Source: Anagrus nilaparvatae (Eukaryota > Arthropoda > Insecta > Hymenoptera > Mymaridae). From it: DNA of 64,000 nt. Below, in pieces: positions 39,890-50,193 of the stretch. The stretch's first letter is position 1, and each line of letters opens with the position of its first letter. The position numbers and the translations under genes were made by a program. Location of the stretch: the NCBI GenBank assembly GCA_022575985.1, contig JAKSXM010000228.1, forward strand, positions 1,178,001 through 1,242,000, written 5' to 3'. The notes below the pieces were generated by a model, which ran no database searches, was not told the origin of the DNA, and worked only from the letters and a program-made list of their open reading frames with translations.

Positions 39890-40260
39890 ACTCGAGTTTT
39901 ACAAAAAATATTTTCCTTGGCAGCGGCCAAAAAGCACGTACTTCCCAACCACAGTGCGAATTGAAAATATTTGTTTTCTTGCCACTGACGAAGAGAAATT
40001 ATATTTTGCCCTCGGCCGTCAAAAAAGAATGTCCCAGATCGAAGTTTGCAATTTTATTTGCTTGCGATCTGAGTCATTGCGGCCTAGGATAAAAATATAC
40101 TATTTCATTATTACGCTGCAAAAAAGATGTACTTGCTTACTTTCGGGCGTTAATAAAAAACTATGTGTTGAACACAGGAAAATACTGAATTTGTCTTTTA
40201 ATGCAGTCGTATATGTACGAGTCAGCATAGAAAATGAGAGCAGATGCAGGCAGCATTGAA
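39890..40260 (+). repeat. Dispersed repeat, copy 2 (CACTGACGCAGA family)
   Basis: GCCACTGACGAAGAGAAATT, then CCCTCGGCCGTCAAAAAAGA and ATGTCCCAGATCG parallel the blocks at 27.05 and 62.8 kb. A 127-codon frame beginning at 39876 covers this block. It is the longest continuous frame outside the F-box genes, but its sequence resembles no family I know and part of it is shared non-coding repeat. I therefore annotate the repeat and not a gene. Confidence 0.45.
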
Positions 40261-40289
40261 AGTAAAATTTCCTACACTTATATAACAAA

Positions 40290-41073
40290 TTTACGCTAGA
40301 CTACTTAATACTGATTCAACAGAGGGAAGAAATTATATAAAAACTAATATTAATAAAACTCCAAAGACACAAAATTCTTAATTGCTACATAACTTTAAAT
40401 TTATTTTGAACCATTAGAAATTGATTAAATTTATACAATATTTATTTTAAAAAGTTAACCTTTTATAATGTTACAAAATCATTTCATTTGCGAGAAAACT
40501 TAAGAAAAAAATACTCTGACTGACTGAAAAAAAATAATATGACTTTTACAATTTGCATTATTAAGTTAGAATCTTCAATATAATGTAATAATTAATGGGT
40601 CATTAATTGCATCCTAATGAAAGTAATTCTCCCAATAGACAAGGTCATTCATTGCGATTCATTGAACATTTTTTCTATAAAAATTTCCTCAGAAAAAGTG
40701 TAATCCATTTTACTACAATTTACGGTGGAACAGTATTTATTTTTAATTTCATCCTTAACCCTACTAGTTAAACAAATTTTTTCTTCTTAAGGTTTCTTTT
40801 AGTGTAAGGACCAGAATTACAAAAACTTTATAAATTTTATATTGGTTTAGACAAAGCTTAGACATATTTAAATATTAATTAAGACCTTTATTAATACTAA
40901 TAAAGACCGATAAAAGTAAATACTATTTATCATATTTAAATATTAATTTCTTTTCATTATAATATTCTAAGATTTCAAAAGAATTACATTCTGATTACAA
41001 TACAAATATAACTTTTTTTTTACTTCAAATTGTATAAGAATGTTATATGTGTTTATTTTTTTAAGTTACAATA
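40290..41073. other. AT-rich stretch upstream of the F-box cluster
   Basis: No gene is seen. It carries one TTTCATTTGCGAGAAAA motif near 40484 related to the 34.3-kb transposon ends. Confidence 0.5.
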
Positions 41074-41074
41074 G

Positions 41075-41341
41075 ATTTTTAGAAGTTTTTGGAAATAATT
41101 TAAATTACTCAAACTCACCAATAACGATTTGCATGCTATTTAACCAGAAAGAGTTTTTCATAATTTATTACCCCAAATTTTTCAACATCTTAATGTTAAG
41201 GATTTATTAAATGTTGATAAAGTTTCAAAGTATAATCTTTTATTGCTGATTTCAGAATTTCATTTGCTACTTACATTAATAGACTTGATAGAATCAGCAT
41301 ATTAAGATCATATTTCTTGTTTAATTTTAACATACACCTAG
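41075..41341 (+). pseudogene. Decayed third F-box/FIST gene copy: exon-2-like and exon-6-like remnants
   Basis: After an AG acceptor at 41073-41074 the sequence reads FLEVFGNNL, matching FLAVFGNDL at the start of exon 2 in copy A. One base out of frame it continues RVFHNLLPQIFQHLNVKDLL and ends KVSK just before a GT, matching the F-box of copy A. Only about 50 bases later, 41283-41341 reads DLIESAY, a stop, then DHISCLILTYT, matching exon 6 of copy A. Exons 3 to 5 and their introns are missing, and no first exon with a signal peptide was found. At least one frameshift and one in-frame stop make it non-functional. Confidence 0.65.
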
Positions 41342-41393
41342 AAAACATTAGCATTGATAGAAGAGAAAAGTAAAAAATAATATTAGTTGTTGA

Positions 41394-41525
41394 GCGATAT
41401 TAGAAAATTTCCAGTCTTTGTGGACACGGCTCAAAGAAAAGTACCCATCTAAACTAAAATTTGAACTGTCAGATATTGGTACAAGTACCTTATTTGAAAA
41501 AAATTATAATAATAAAAGTGAATAA
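41394..41525 (+). other. Unexplained open segment after the pseudogene
   Basis: Forty-three open codons read AILENFQSLWTRLKEKYP, then SKLKFELSDIGTSTLFEKN and NYNNKSE before a TAA. The LW..L..KYP pattern is protein-like and would suit the region just after an F-box or an elongin-A-like segment, but this is only an impression. It sits between the decayed copy and copy A and could be a fragment of another F-box gene. Confidence 0.3.
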
Positions 41526-41809
41526 TTGAATTGATATATTTTTTATTTTATTATATTAATTAGGAAATTTATGTTTTTATTACTTATCAATAAAAAATAT
41601 TTAGTAATAATTCTGTTATATTCTAAATTTTGAAACATTTTATCTTGAAAATTATTTTTTATCTAAATTTTTTGATAAGATACTATTTTCTTATAAATCA
41701 AATAGAATTAAAGCCATTAAAATTTATTTTTTCTTCAATCCTACTGACAAACTCAATGATTTAACCAGTAGGTAATTAAATAAATAAGAAAATAGAGAAA
41801 ATTTTAAAA

Positions 41810-44800
41810 ATGAAGATATTTTTATTTATATTTATAAATTTGTAAGTATTTTTTCAATTAATTATTCCTATTTTCCGAATATTATAAAAATAGAAATCTA
41901 ATGAAATTTTGTTTTTTTTAATATTTTGTAGATTTTTAGCAGTTTTTGGAAATGATTTAAAGAATCCAGCTTCTTCTGAAAATGTACAAGAAAAAGTTTT
42001 TGATTATTTATTGCCCGAGATTTTTAAAAATCTGGATGCTAAAGAATTAACCAATGCTGCTCAAGTTTCTAAGTATTTTTTTTTATTTTTTGATTTATTA
42101 CTTATGGAAAAAAATTCGGTTGGCGCTACTGGAGTTCTCGTTGTGACATCCGGATTTTTTTTCGCTTAAAAGATTGAAAATTGCTTAAAACTTAAATAAA
42201 TTTTAAACAAACGAGTACACACTTAATATACTAGCACCGCGGCATACTAAGAGTTTGGGCCAATAAAAATAAATTTTTTTAAAAACTTTTCTTTCGTTTT
42301 TATGTCATTTGAAACCATTTAGAAGAAAATTCTCGAGTACACCACCCAAAAGTTCTGTCTTTTTTTCGAGTCCAAACAGGTTGGATTATAGGTAAACCCA
42401 AAATGTTTTAGAGGTCCATAAGTACGGTTTCAAATCAATAATTTCCCTGGTTTACAACATTACTTATGAAAAGTAATGTAATAAAGTTTTGTAAAAAATT
42501 ATAACCTATATCTTTTCAAAAAAAAAAAAATAATAATTTATTACCTTTAATAAACAAAAAATTTTCAAATTTTATGGAATCTTAAAGTTAAATTTTAAAG
42601 ATTTTTGAAACATTTTGGGTTTGCCTATAGCGACCTAAAATAAAAACAATATTTGCCTGGGTCCCAGAAATGCTGTTCCTTTTATGTTATTTTATTTTAC
42701 TAGGAAATATCTCATCTTATTTTTTTTAGTTTCTGGAAATCTGAAGCTAATTATGAATTTTCTAGAAGAAGTATCCAAATAATGCCATTAAGAATAAAAG
42801 ATTTAGAAAAAAGAATCAATTCAATCAGAATTAAACCAATTCACACAATTTTATTTTGTGAATTCTTAACACATCCTATAGAATTTAATGAACTTGGAAA
42901 AGGTTAATATATTTAGTAAAATAATAATCTTATCTTACTGCTGTATATATTTTAAAATTTATTTGTGTGTGTATGTGGGTGTAGGTGTGTGTATGCGTGT
43001 CTGTGTGTTTCATCATCAGGGTCGAACCAATGAGCATAATTACATAAAACCTGTGTCAAAATATAGAAAAAAAATGTCTGCGGGTGATATATACCATAGT
43101 TTTGTGACTTAGCTATCGTACTTTTGGAGATATTCGATTTTTACTATTTTTGAGAAAACTAAATTTTTTTGAAAATTTCGTTAAAAAGTTAAGTATCTAA
43201 AAAATATTATACAATTTTAATGCAGCAAATGATATTACTTGATTCGGGACTAATTTCGTACTCATTGTCAGTGAAATTTTTATTAAAATTGCGCTTTTCT
43301 TTAAAAATTTGTAAAATTTTTTTGGAATCAGAAAAAATTATTGATTTTTCAACAAAAAAATTTTTGGCAATTTGAATCTTTGCAATCAGACATAAGTTGG
43401 TATCATGAATATTATACATAATTGTACTTTAAATACTCATTGAAAGTTCTGATTGTATGGAACGATATTAAATAATTAATTTAAAAATAATAAAATAATT
43501 TTTTTCAGCTGCCTCTGCTGCAGATGTTAGTCTTTCTTCTAAGAGTATAATTCCAGTTATAGGTTTTAGCTCTAATACTAAAATTTTAAAGAATTCACTC
43601 TTAGGAATATTTATTCCATTGACTAAAAAGATTAATATTAAAAATTATGATTTTACAAATGAATTTCTACAAAAGCTTAATGAAGATAATGCTTTGTCCA
43701 AGCCATTAGATACCTTAATCAGTGAAACAGATTTAATTGATAACATTATTGAATCATTAATATCCAAGAACGAAAAAAATAATATTTTATTACTTTTCCT
43801 TAGACATAGTTATGACGAAGACGATACTTCATTTAATTATCAAACAGTTAATCAAAAAATTTCAAAAGCACTAACCCAGAAACTTAAAAATCGGTAGGTA
43901 TTTACTTAAAAATAATTTACACAATATTACTATCGTTTATTAATTTTACTATAAGTGTAATAATTTTACTAAAAATTGTAGTAAATTTACTATTTTTGTA
44001 GTACTCCAGTCAAAATACGGGTTTGGTTGTATTTTTACTGGCGAACATGAGATTTGCTTTCCTAGACGTTTTTTGGGTCGCTGAATCCGAAAATCGGGGT
44101 CATTTCGTAAAGAAATGGGGGCTTCACCCTTAAATTTGCAAAAAACTACCCCAAAATGGGGTGTTTTTTACATAGTTGCAATTTGAGCGCTCAGATTGGC
44201 ACCTTACGGGTTTTTCGAGTCGCTGATCAAGAATTTCGACTCATTTTTCATAAATAATTAAAATTTCACCCCTAAATTGGCTAAAATTCCCCCCAAAAGG
44301 GGGTGTTTTTGCTATTTTCGCACTTTGAGCAACCAGGATATGTCCATATAGGTTTCTTGGGTCGCTGATTAAGAATTTCGACTTATTTTTCATAAATAAT
44401 TAAAATTTCACCCCTAAATTGGCTAAAACTACCCCCTAAAAGGGGTGTTTTTGCTATTCAGGCACTTTGAGCAACCAGGATATGTCCATATAGGTTTTTC
44501 GGGTCGCTAATCAAGAATTTCGACTTATTTTTCATAAATATTCAATATTTCACCCTTAAAATAGCTAAAACTACCCCCAAAAGGGGTGTTTTTGCTATTT
44601 GGGCACTTTGAGCAACCAGGATATGTCCATACAGGTTTTTTGGGTGAAGCCCCCATTTCTTTACGAAATGACCCCAATTTTCGGATTCAGCGACCCAAAA
44701 AACGTATAGGAAAGCAAATCTCATGTTCGCCAGTAAAAATACAACCCCCCCCCCGTATTTTGACTGGAGTAAGTAATATTACTAAATCGTAGTAAAATTA

Positions 44801-45645
44801 CTAAACGGTAGTAATATTCTTTTCATTATTTTTTAATGTGTAAAAATTTTCATAATTATTACAAAAAATATATATATATTTAATTTGTTTTTTTATTATA
44901 GTTCAGAAAAAATTTTAGTATGGGGTGCAGGTTATTCAGATAAAATTTTTTATATGACATTACCTTTTAAATATACATATATGAAAACTCCAACATTAGC
45001 AGCAATTAGTTTATCTGGCCCAACGTTACGCAGTTATGCTATTGCCATTCCTTTAAATTTGCCTGAAAAAAAAGAAGAAAAAAGATTAAAAAATTTTAAA
45101 GATTCAATTAAATTAAAAAATAAAGTATTTGCATTTGCTTTAATTCCTGCAAAAATTAAAACGTATGAACAAGAAATTTCTAAAACTCAAATATTCAGAA
45201 ATTTATTTCCATCAGTAAAGTTAATAAGTTTTTTTAACATGAAAGAATTTCCCATGTTTTTAGCTGATACAAGTAATTCAAGTAAGTTTATAACACTGTA
45301 AATGTTTAAATAAGTCTTAGAAATATTTATTTTGCCAAATATAACAATATTAAAATTAACATCTCATTTGGTAAAATTAAACTTTCTAACTCGTTGAGAA
45401 TCTTTTATTTAAAAAATAATTAGTAATTACATTACTATTTATTTCTCTAGTGGGCAATAATTTATTAATTATCTTTTTCATTATAAAGGGTAATAAAGAA
45501 GATAATTAATAAATTATTGCCCACTAGAGAAATAAATAATATTGTCCTTAACTGCTTACAAATAATAATAATTATTATTATTTTAGATTTAGAAGAATCA
45601 GCATATTCGGATCACATCTCTTACTTGATTTTAACGCACAGCTGA
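41810..45645 (+). CDS. FBXO22-like: F-box/FIST-domain protein with signal peptide (FBXO22-like), copy A, intact
   Basis: Six exons: 41810-41841, 41932-42072, 42730-42902, 43509-43893, 44902-45281 and 45587-45645. All introns are GT..AG and the phases join into 1170 nt, or 389 residues; human FBXO22 has about 400. Residues 1-17, MKIFLFIFINLFLAVFG, form a signal peptide with likely cleavage before NDLK. An F-box follows at about 31-70 (KVFDYLLPEIFKNLDAKEL, then QVSNFWKSEANY). The rest resembles the FIST domains: PVIGFSSN and GIFIPLTKKINIKNYDF near 131-164, NNILLLFLRHSYD near 206-218, KILVWGAGYSDK near 247, LFPSVKLISFF near 345 (FBXO22 has FFPSVPLFGFFG) and LEESAYSDHISYLILTHS at the end. F-box proteins normally recruit substrates to SCF ubiquitin ligases inside cells, so the secretory leader is the odd point. 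The start is the only ATG that gives an open spliced frame, and copy B conserves it. Confidence 0.82.
44004..44769. mobile_element. TA-flanked MITE in intron 4 of copy A
   Basis: The ends CTCCAGTCAAAATACGGG and CCCGTATTTTGACTGGAG are perfect inverted repeats flanked by TA on each side. Longer inverted sequence follows (GGCGAACATGAGATTTGC against GCAAATCTCATGTTCGCC). The centre has about four ~140-bp units of the same kind as in the 5.3-kb foldback element. Copy B has no such insertion at the matching place, so it arrived after the gene duplication or was lost from B. Overlapping 60- and 68-codon frames on opposite strands belong to the repeat. Confidence 0.85.
45436..45539. repeat. Intron-5 hairpin with ~40-bp arms (copy A)
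   Basis: TATTTATTTCTCTAGTGGGC and the following AATAATTTATTAATTATCTT are repeated as an exact reverse complement after a ~25-base loop. Copy B has the same structure at 61296-61416. Ends flanked by TA suggest a small MITE that inserted before the duplication. Confidence 0.85.
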
Positions 45646-45701
45646 TAATCTTTTCAATGAGCTTACATGTAACTGAAGTACTTAGATTTTAAAATCTTCA
45701 A

Positions 45702-45707
45702 AATAAA
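45702..45707 (+). promoter_or_regulatory. Likely polyadenylation signal AATAAA for copy A
   Basis: AATAAA lies 57 bases after the copy A stop codon and is preserved after copy B at 61580-61585. In AT-rich DNA this hexamer is common, so conservation of position is the main support. Confidence 0.5.
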
Positions 45708-45861
45708 CAAACTATAAAAAATTAAGGATTTTTTTATTTTTAAACCCATAAAAATGTTTTAATAGCAAATAAAAGACAATAATAAAACATAATTAAAAAA
45801 AAAAAAATGAAAACCTCAACCTGAAACATAAAAAATTGTATAATAAAATTAAACATAAAAA

Positions 45862-46865
45862 ACTATATGATAACTTTATGAACTATACCCGGGTGAGAAT
45901 GGACCTTGGAAAGAATATGTTAAGAGTACTCCCGTACAATGATCGAGGGTCGAAAAATCTAAGAATTTTGCTCGAAAAAGTATGTTTTTAATATTCCCTG
46001 GAACAAATAGTCTAAGATACGATGATAGTTAACATATAAAATTAATATTTTTTCTTACTTCATAGTAGTAAAAAGAAAAGTGAGAAAGAATATTTTTAAG
46101 GTAGTAATTTAAACATTGGTAAACGGCATCGTTCTAATATGGAAAAAGTATTTATTCTTATATATTTGCCCGTGATTAATTTTATTTATTCATAGCTTGG
46201 CGTAAAAAAAGTGCTTAAAAATATTAAAAGAATACTTTTTCAATCCTTGTTTTCTGTACCGCCTAAACCTTGAAAAAATAATTTACTTGTTAGTAAACTT
46301 ATTCAAACCACCTGCGAATATATACTTAAAAAATACTTTTTCGAAGCTCGAATATTAGCATCGTAAGAGCACTGAAATGATATTTTTTCTTATAATCTAT
46401 ATTTTGACTCATCATAAAATTAAGCTGCGTATATATATTCGAAAAGCACTGATTCGGAGGTTGTATAATCATCGTTACGATATGATTTTATTTAATAAAA
46501 AACAGCGTGCCGATAATTAAACAGCTACGAAAAAGTATTGTAATAATAATGTAAACGTTATAAAAATATTTTTTTAATAAGTAAAAAATATTAAAAAAAA
46601 AAAATTTTAATTTTTATAGCCATGATATAATAATATATTAAATATTTTTTTATTTTTTTTTTTTTTTTTAATGATTTGATGAGGATTTGAACCCGAGTCC
46701 ACCGCTTGATAGTCCAACACTTTATCCACTGCTCCATTATGATTGCATGCAAAATAATAAAAATTTGATATATAAAAGAGCAAGAGTTATAAATGAACTT
46801 ATAAATTTTTTGATTTAGACGAAAAATCAGAGCAGTAAAATTATTATAACAACATTTATTCTAAG
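45862..46865. repeat. Diverged edge of the ~399-bp satellite
   Basis: Homology between the two gene copies stops near 45861. What follows has scattered, degenerate satellite motifs (CGAGGGTCGAAAAATC, AATACTTTTTCGAAGCTCG). CCCGGGTGAGAATGG and AGAGTACTCCCGT near 45890-45935 match, in inverted form, the sequence around 55190-55280 just before copy B. Confidence 0.5.
46672..46744 (-). other. tRNA-like sequence, probable tRNA-derived SINE head or tRNA pseudogene
   Basis: On the minus strand the sequence has a B-box-like GGGTTCAAATCC and an A-box-like TGGAGCAGTGGATAAAGTG about the right distance apart. The acceptor and anticodon stems do not pair well, and an A-rich tail follows, so a functional tRNA is unlikely. 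This fits a tRNA-derived SINE or a decayed tRNA. Confidence 0.4.
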
Positions 46866-47972
46866 CAAACATTAAGCTTCGTAATTTTTCGTTGCTCAGT
46901 ACTCGTTCGAAAAAATAATTAAACAATACTTTTTCGAGGGTCGGCAAACTCATATCCGTTTTAAAGCAGATATAGTATTCAAAAATCACGTTTTCAGTGA
47001 TTCTGTTGACGCGAATACCGATCCTACTTCACATCGATGCGAAGATTTTTAAATTTTTCCTTGCTCAGAAATCGACGAAAAAATACTTAAACAATAGTTT
47101 TTCGAGGGTCGGCTGGCTGCAAAAACGTGAAACGTAAACGACAATAAAATAACCTTCCCTTACTATGTTTACAGTATCCTAATGATTTTAAAACGGCGAT
47201 CAAAAGGAGCAAAAACTAAAATAAATTCGGCAGATATTTTTTAATTCTGCAAGTTTTTGTCATTAATAACACAGTCTTAAAAAGCTTCAAAAAATATCGT
47301 TTCGAAGATGATTTTACTATTGAACGAATTATAAATCATATCCGTTTCAAAGCAGATTTAATATTCTTTTAGTATTCAAAAATCATGTTTTCAGTGATTC
47401 TCTTGACGCGAATGCCGATCCCACTTCGCATCGATGCGATGATTTTAAAATTTTTTCTTGCTCAGTAATCGTTCGAAAAAATACTTAAATAATAGTTTTT
47501 CGAGGGTCGGCTGGCTGCAAAAACGTGAAACGTAAACGACAATAAAATACCGTTCCCTTACTATGTTTACAATATCCTAATGATATTAAAACGGCGATCA
47601 AAAGGAGCAGAAACTAAAATAAATTCGGCAGATATTTTTTAATTCTGAAAGTTTTTGTCATTAATAACACAGTCTTAAAAAGCTTCAAAAAATATCGTTT
47701 CGAAGATGATTTTACTATTTAACGAATTATAAACTCAAATCCGTTTCAAAGCAGATTTAATATTCTTTTAGTATTCAAAAATCATGTTTTCAGTGAATCT
47801 ATTGTCGCGAATACCGATCCTACTTCGCATCGATGCGATGATTTTAAAATTTTTTCTTGTTCAGTAATCGTTCGAAAAAATACCTAAACAATAGTTTTTC
47901 GAAGGTCGCGGCTGGCTGCAAAGACGACAAACGTAAATAATAATGAAATAGCCTTGACTTACAATGTTTGTC
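46866..47972 (+). repeat. ~399-bp satellite, left block
   Basis: Units begin at TTCGAGGGTCGGCTGGCTGC at 47101 and 47499 and at a variant at 47898, spacing 398-399 bases. An earlier shortened unit starts at 46933. Each unit contains CGTTTCGAAGATGATTTTAC, CCGTTTCAAAGCAGATTTAA and CTTCGCATCGATGCGATGAT. The block breaks off near 47972 where the 55-bp array begins, and the same satellite resumes in the same orientation at 52.4 kb. Confidence 0.88.
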
Positions 47973-50178
47973 CATTATAAAAAGTGACACGTCAAGCCTT
48001 TCACTAGAGTAACCTAAGGAATTTGTTTATAATAAGAAACGACACGTCAATCCTTACACTAGCGTAACCTAAGGAAGTTGTCTAAAATAAAAACGACAGG
48101 ACAAGCCTCACACTAGCGTAACCTAAGGAAGTAGGCTATATTAAAAAAACGACACGTCAAGCCTTACACAAGCCTAATCTAAGGAAGTTGTCTATTATAA
48201 AAATGATACGTCAAGCCTTACACTAGAGTAACCTAAGGAAGTAGGCTATAATAAAGTACGACACGACAAGCCTTACACTAGCGTAACCTAAGGAAGTTGT
48301 TTATAATAAAAAACGACACAACAAGCCTTACACTAGCGTAACCTAAGGAACTTTTCTATCATAAAAAACGACACGACAAGCCTTGCACTAGCGTAACCTA
48401 AAGAAGTTGTCTATTATAAAAAATGATACGTCAAGCCTTACACTAGAGAAACCTAAGGAAGTAGGCTATAATAAAAAACGACACGAAAGTCTTACACTAG
48501 CGTAACCTAAGGAAGTTGCCGATAATAAAGAATAACACCTCAAACCTTACACTAGCGTAACCTAAGGAAGTAGGCTATAATAAAAAACGACACGTCAAGC
48601 CTTACACAAGCCTAATCTAAGGAAGTTGTCTATTATAAAAATGATACGTCAAGCCTTACACTAGAGTAACCTAAGGAAGTTGTTTATAATAAAAAACGAC
48701 ACAACAAGCCTTACACTAGCGTAACCTAAGGAACTTTTCTATCATAAAAAACGACACGACAAGCCTTGCACTAGCGTAACCTAAAGAAGTTGTCTATTAT
48801 AAAAAATGATACGTCAAGCCTTACACTAGAGAAACCTAAGGAAGTAGGCTATAATAAAAAACGACACGAAAGTCTTACACTAGCGTAACCTAAGGAAGTT
48901 GCCGATAATAAAGAGTAACACCTCAAACCTTACACTAGCGTAACCTAAGGAAGTAGGCTATAATAAAAAACGACACGACAAGCCTTACACTAGCGTAAGC
49001 TAAGGATTTTTTCTATCATAAAAAACGACACGACAAGCCTTACACTAGCGTAACCTAAAGAATTTGTCTATTATAAAAAATGATACGTCAAGCCTTACAC
49101 TAGAGAAACCTAAGGAAGTAGGCTATAATAAAAAACGAGACGACAAGCCTTACACTAGCATAACCTAAGGATTTTTTCTATCATAAAAAACGACACGACA
49201 AGCCTTACACTAGCGTAACCTAAAGAATTTGTCTATTATAAAAAATGATACGTCAAGCCTTACACTAGAGAAACCTAAGGAAGTAGGCTATAATAAAAAA
49301 CGACACGAAAGTCTTACACTAGCGTAACCTAAGGAAGTAGGCTATAACAAAAAACGAGACGACAAGCCTTACACTAGCATAACCTAAGGATTTTATCTAT
49401 CATAAAAAACGACACGATAAGCCTTACACTAGAGTAACCTACGGAAGTAGGCTATAATAAAGTACGACACGACAAGCCTTACACTAGCGTAACCTAAGGA
49501 AGTTGTTTATAATAAAAAACGACACAACAAGCCTTACACTATCGTAACCTAAGGAATTTTTCTATCATAAAAAACGACACGACAAGCCTTACACTAGCGT
49601 AACCTAAAGAAGTTGTCTATTATAAAAAATGATACGTCAAGCCTTACACTAGAGAAACCTAAGGAAGTAGGCTATAATAAAAAACGACACGAAAGTCTTA
49701 CACTAGCGTAACCTAAGGAAGTTGTCTATAATAAAGAGTAACACCTCAACCCTTACACTAGCGTAACCTAAGGAAGTAGGCTATAACAAAAAACGACAGG
49801 ACAAGCCTTACACTAGCATAACCTAAGGATTTTTTTTTTTAAAAATGACACGACAAACCTTACGCTAGCGTAACCTAAAAAAGTTGTCTAAAATACAAAA
49901 CGACAGGACAAGCCTTACACTAGCATAACCTAAGGAAGTAGGCTATATTAAAAAAACGACACGTCAAGCCTTCCACTAACATAACCTAAGGAAGCTGATT
50001 AGAATAAAAAATGACACAGCAAGCCTTACGATAGCATAACCTAAGCAAGTAGGATATATTAAAAAAACGACACTTCAAGTCTTAAACTAACGTAACCTAA
50101 GGAAGTTTTTTATTATAAAAAATAACACGTCAAGCCTTATACTAGCGTAACCTAAGGAAGTAGTCTATTATAAAAAAT
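47973..50178 (+). repeat. ~55-bp satellite array, forward orientation
   Basis: About forty monomers of 54-55 bases, consensus around ACACGTCAAGCCTTACACTA, GCGTAACCTAAGGAAGT and TGTCTATTATAAAAAACG. Variants such as TAGGCTATAATA alternate with TTGTCTATTATA in a regular order. A block of seven monomers beginning near 48301 is repeated almost unchanged near 48684, a higher-order repeat of about 383 bases. There is no coding potential. Confidence 0.92.
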
Positions 50179-50193
50179 TACATTTTCATTTTT

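Noticed and set aside
39876..40259. 127-codon open frame as a protein gene
   Set aside because: Part of it is a dispersed repeat also present at 27 and 62.8 kb, no family was recognised, and there is no splice or regulatory support.
41909..42169. Unspliced reading of exon 2 as a complete 86-codon gene
   Set aside because: Its apparent start is TTG inside intron 1, and the frame runs on into intron 2. The spliced model with ATG at 41810 is supported by both gene copies.
44542..44792. 60- and 68-codon frames in intron 4 of copy A as extra exons
   Set aside because: They lie in the MITE and its 140-bp tandem units, and joining exon 4 to exon 5 without them keeps the frame.
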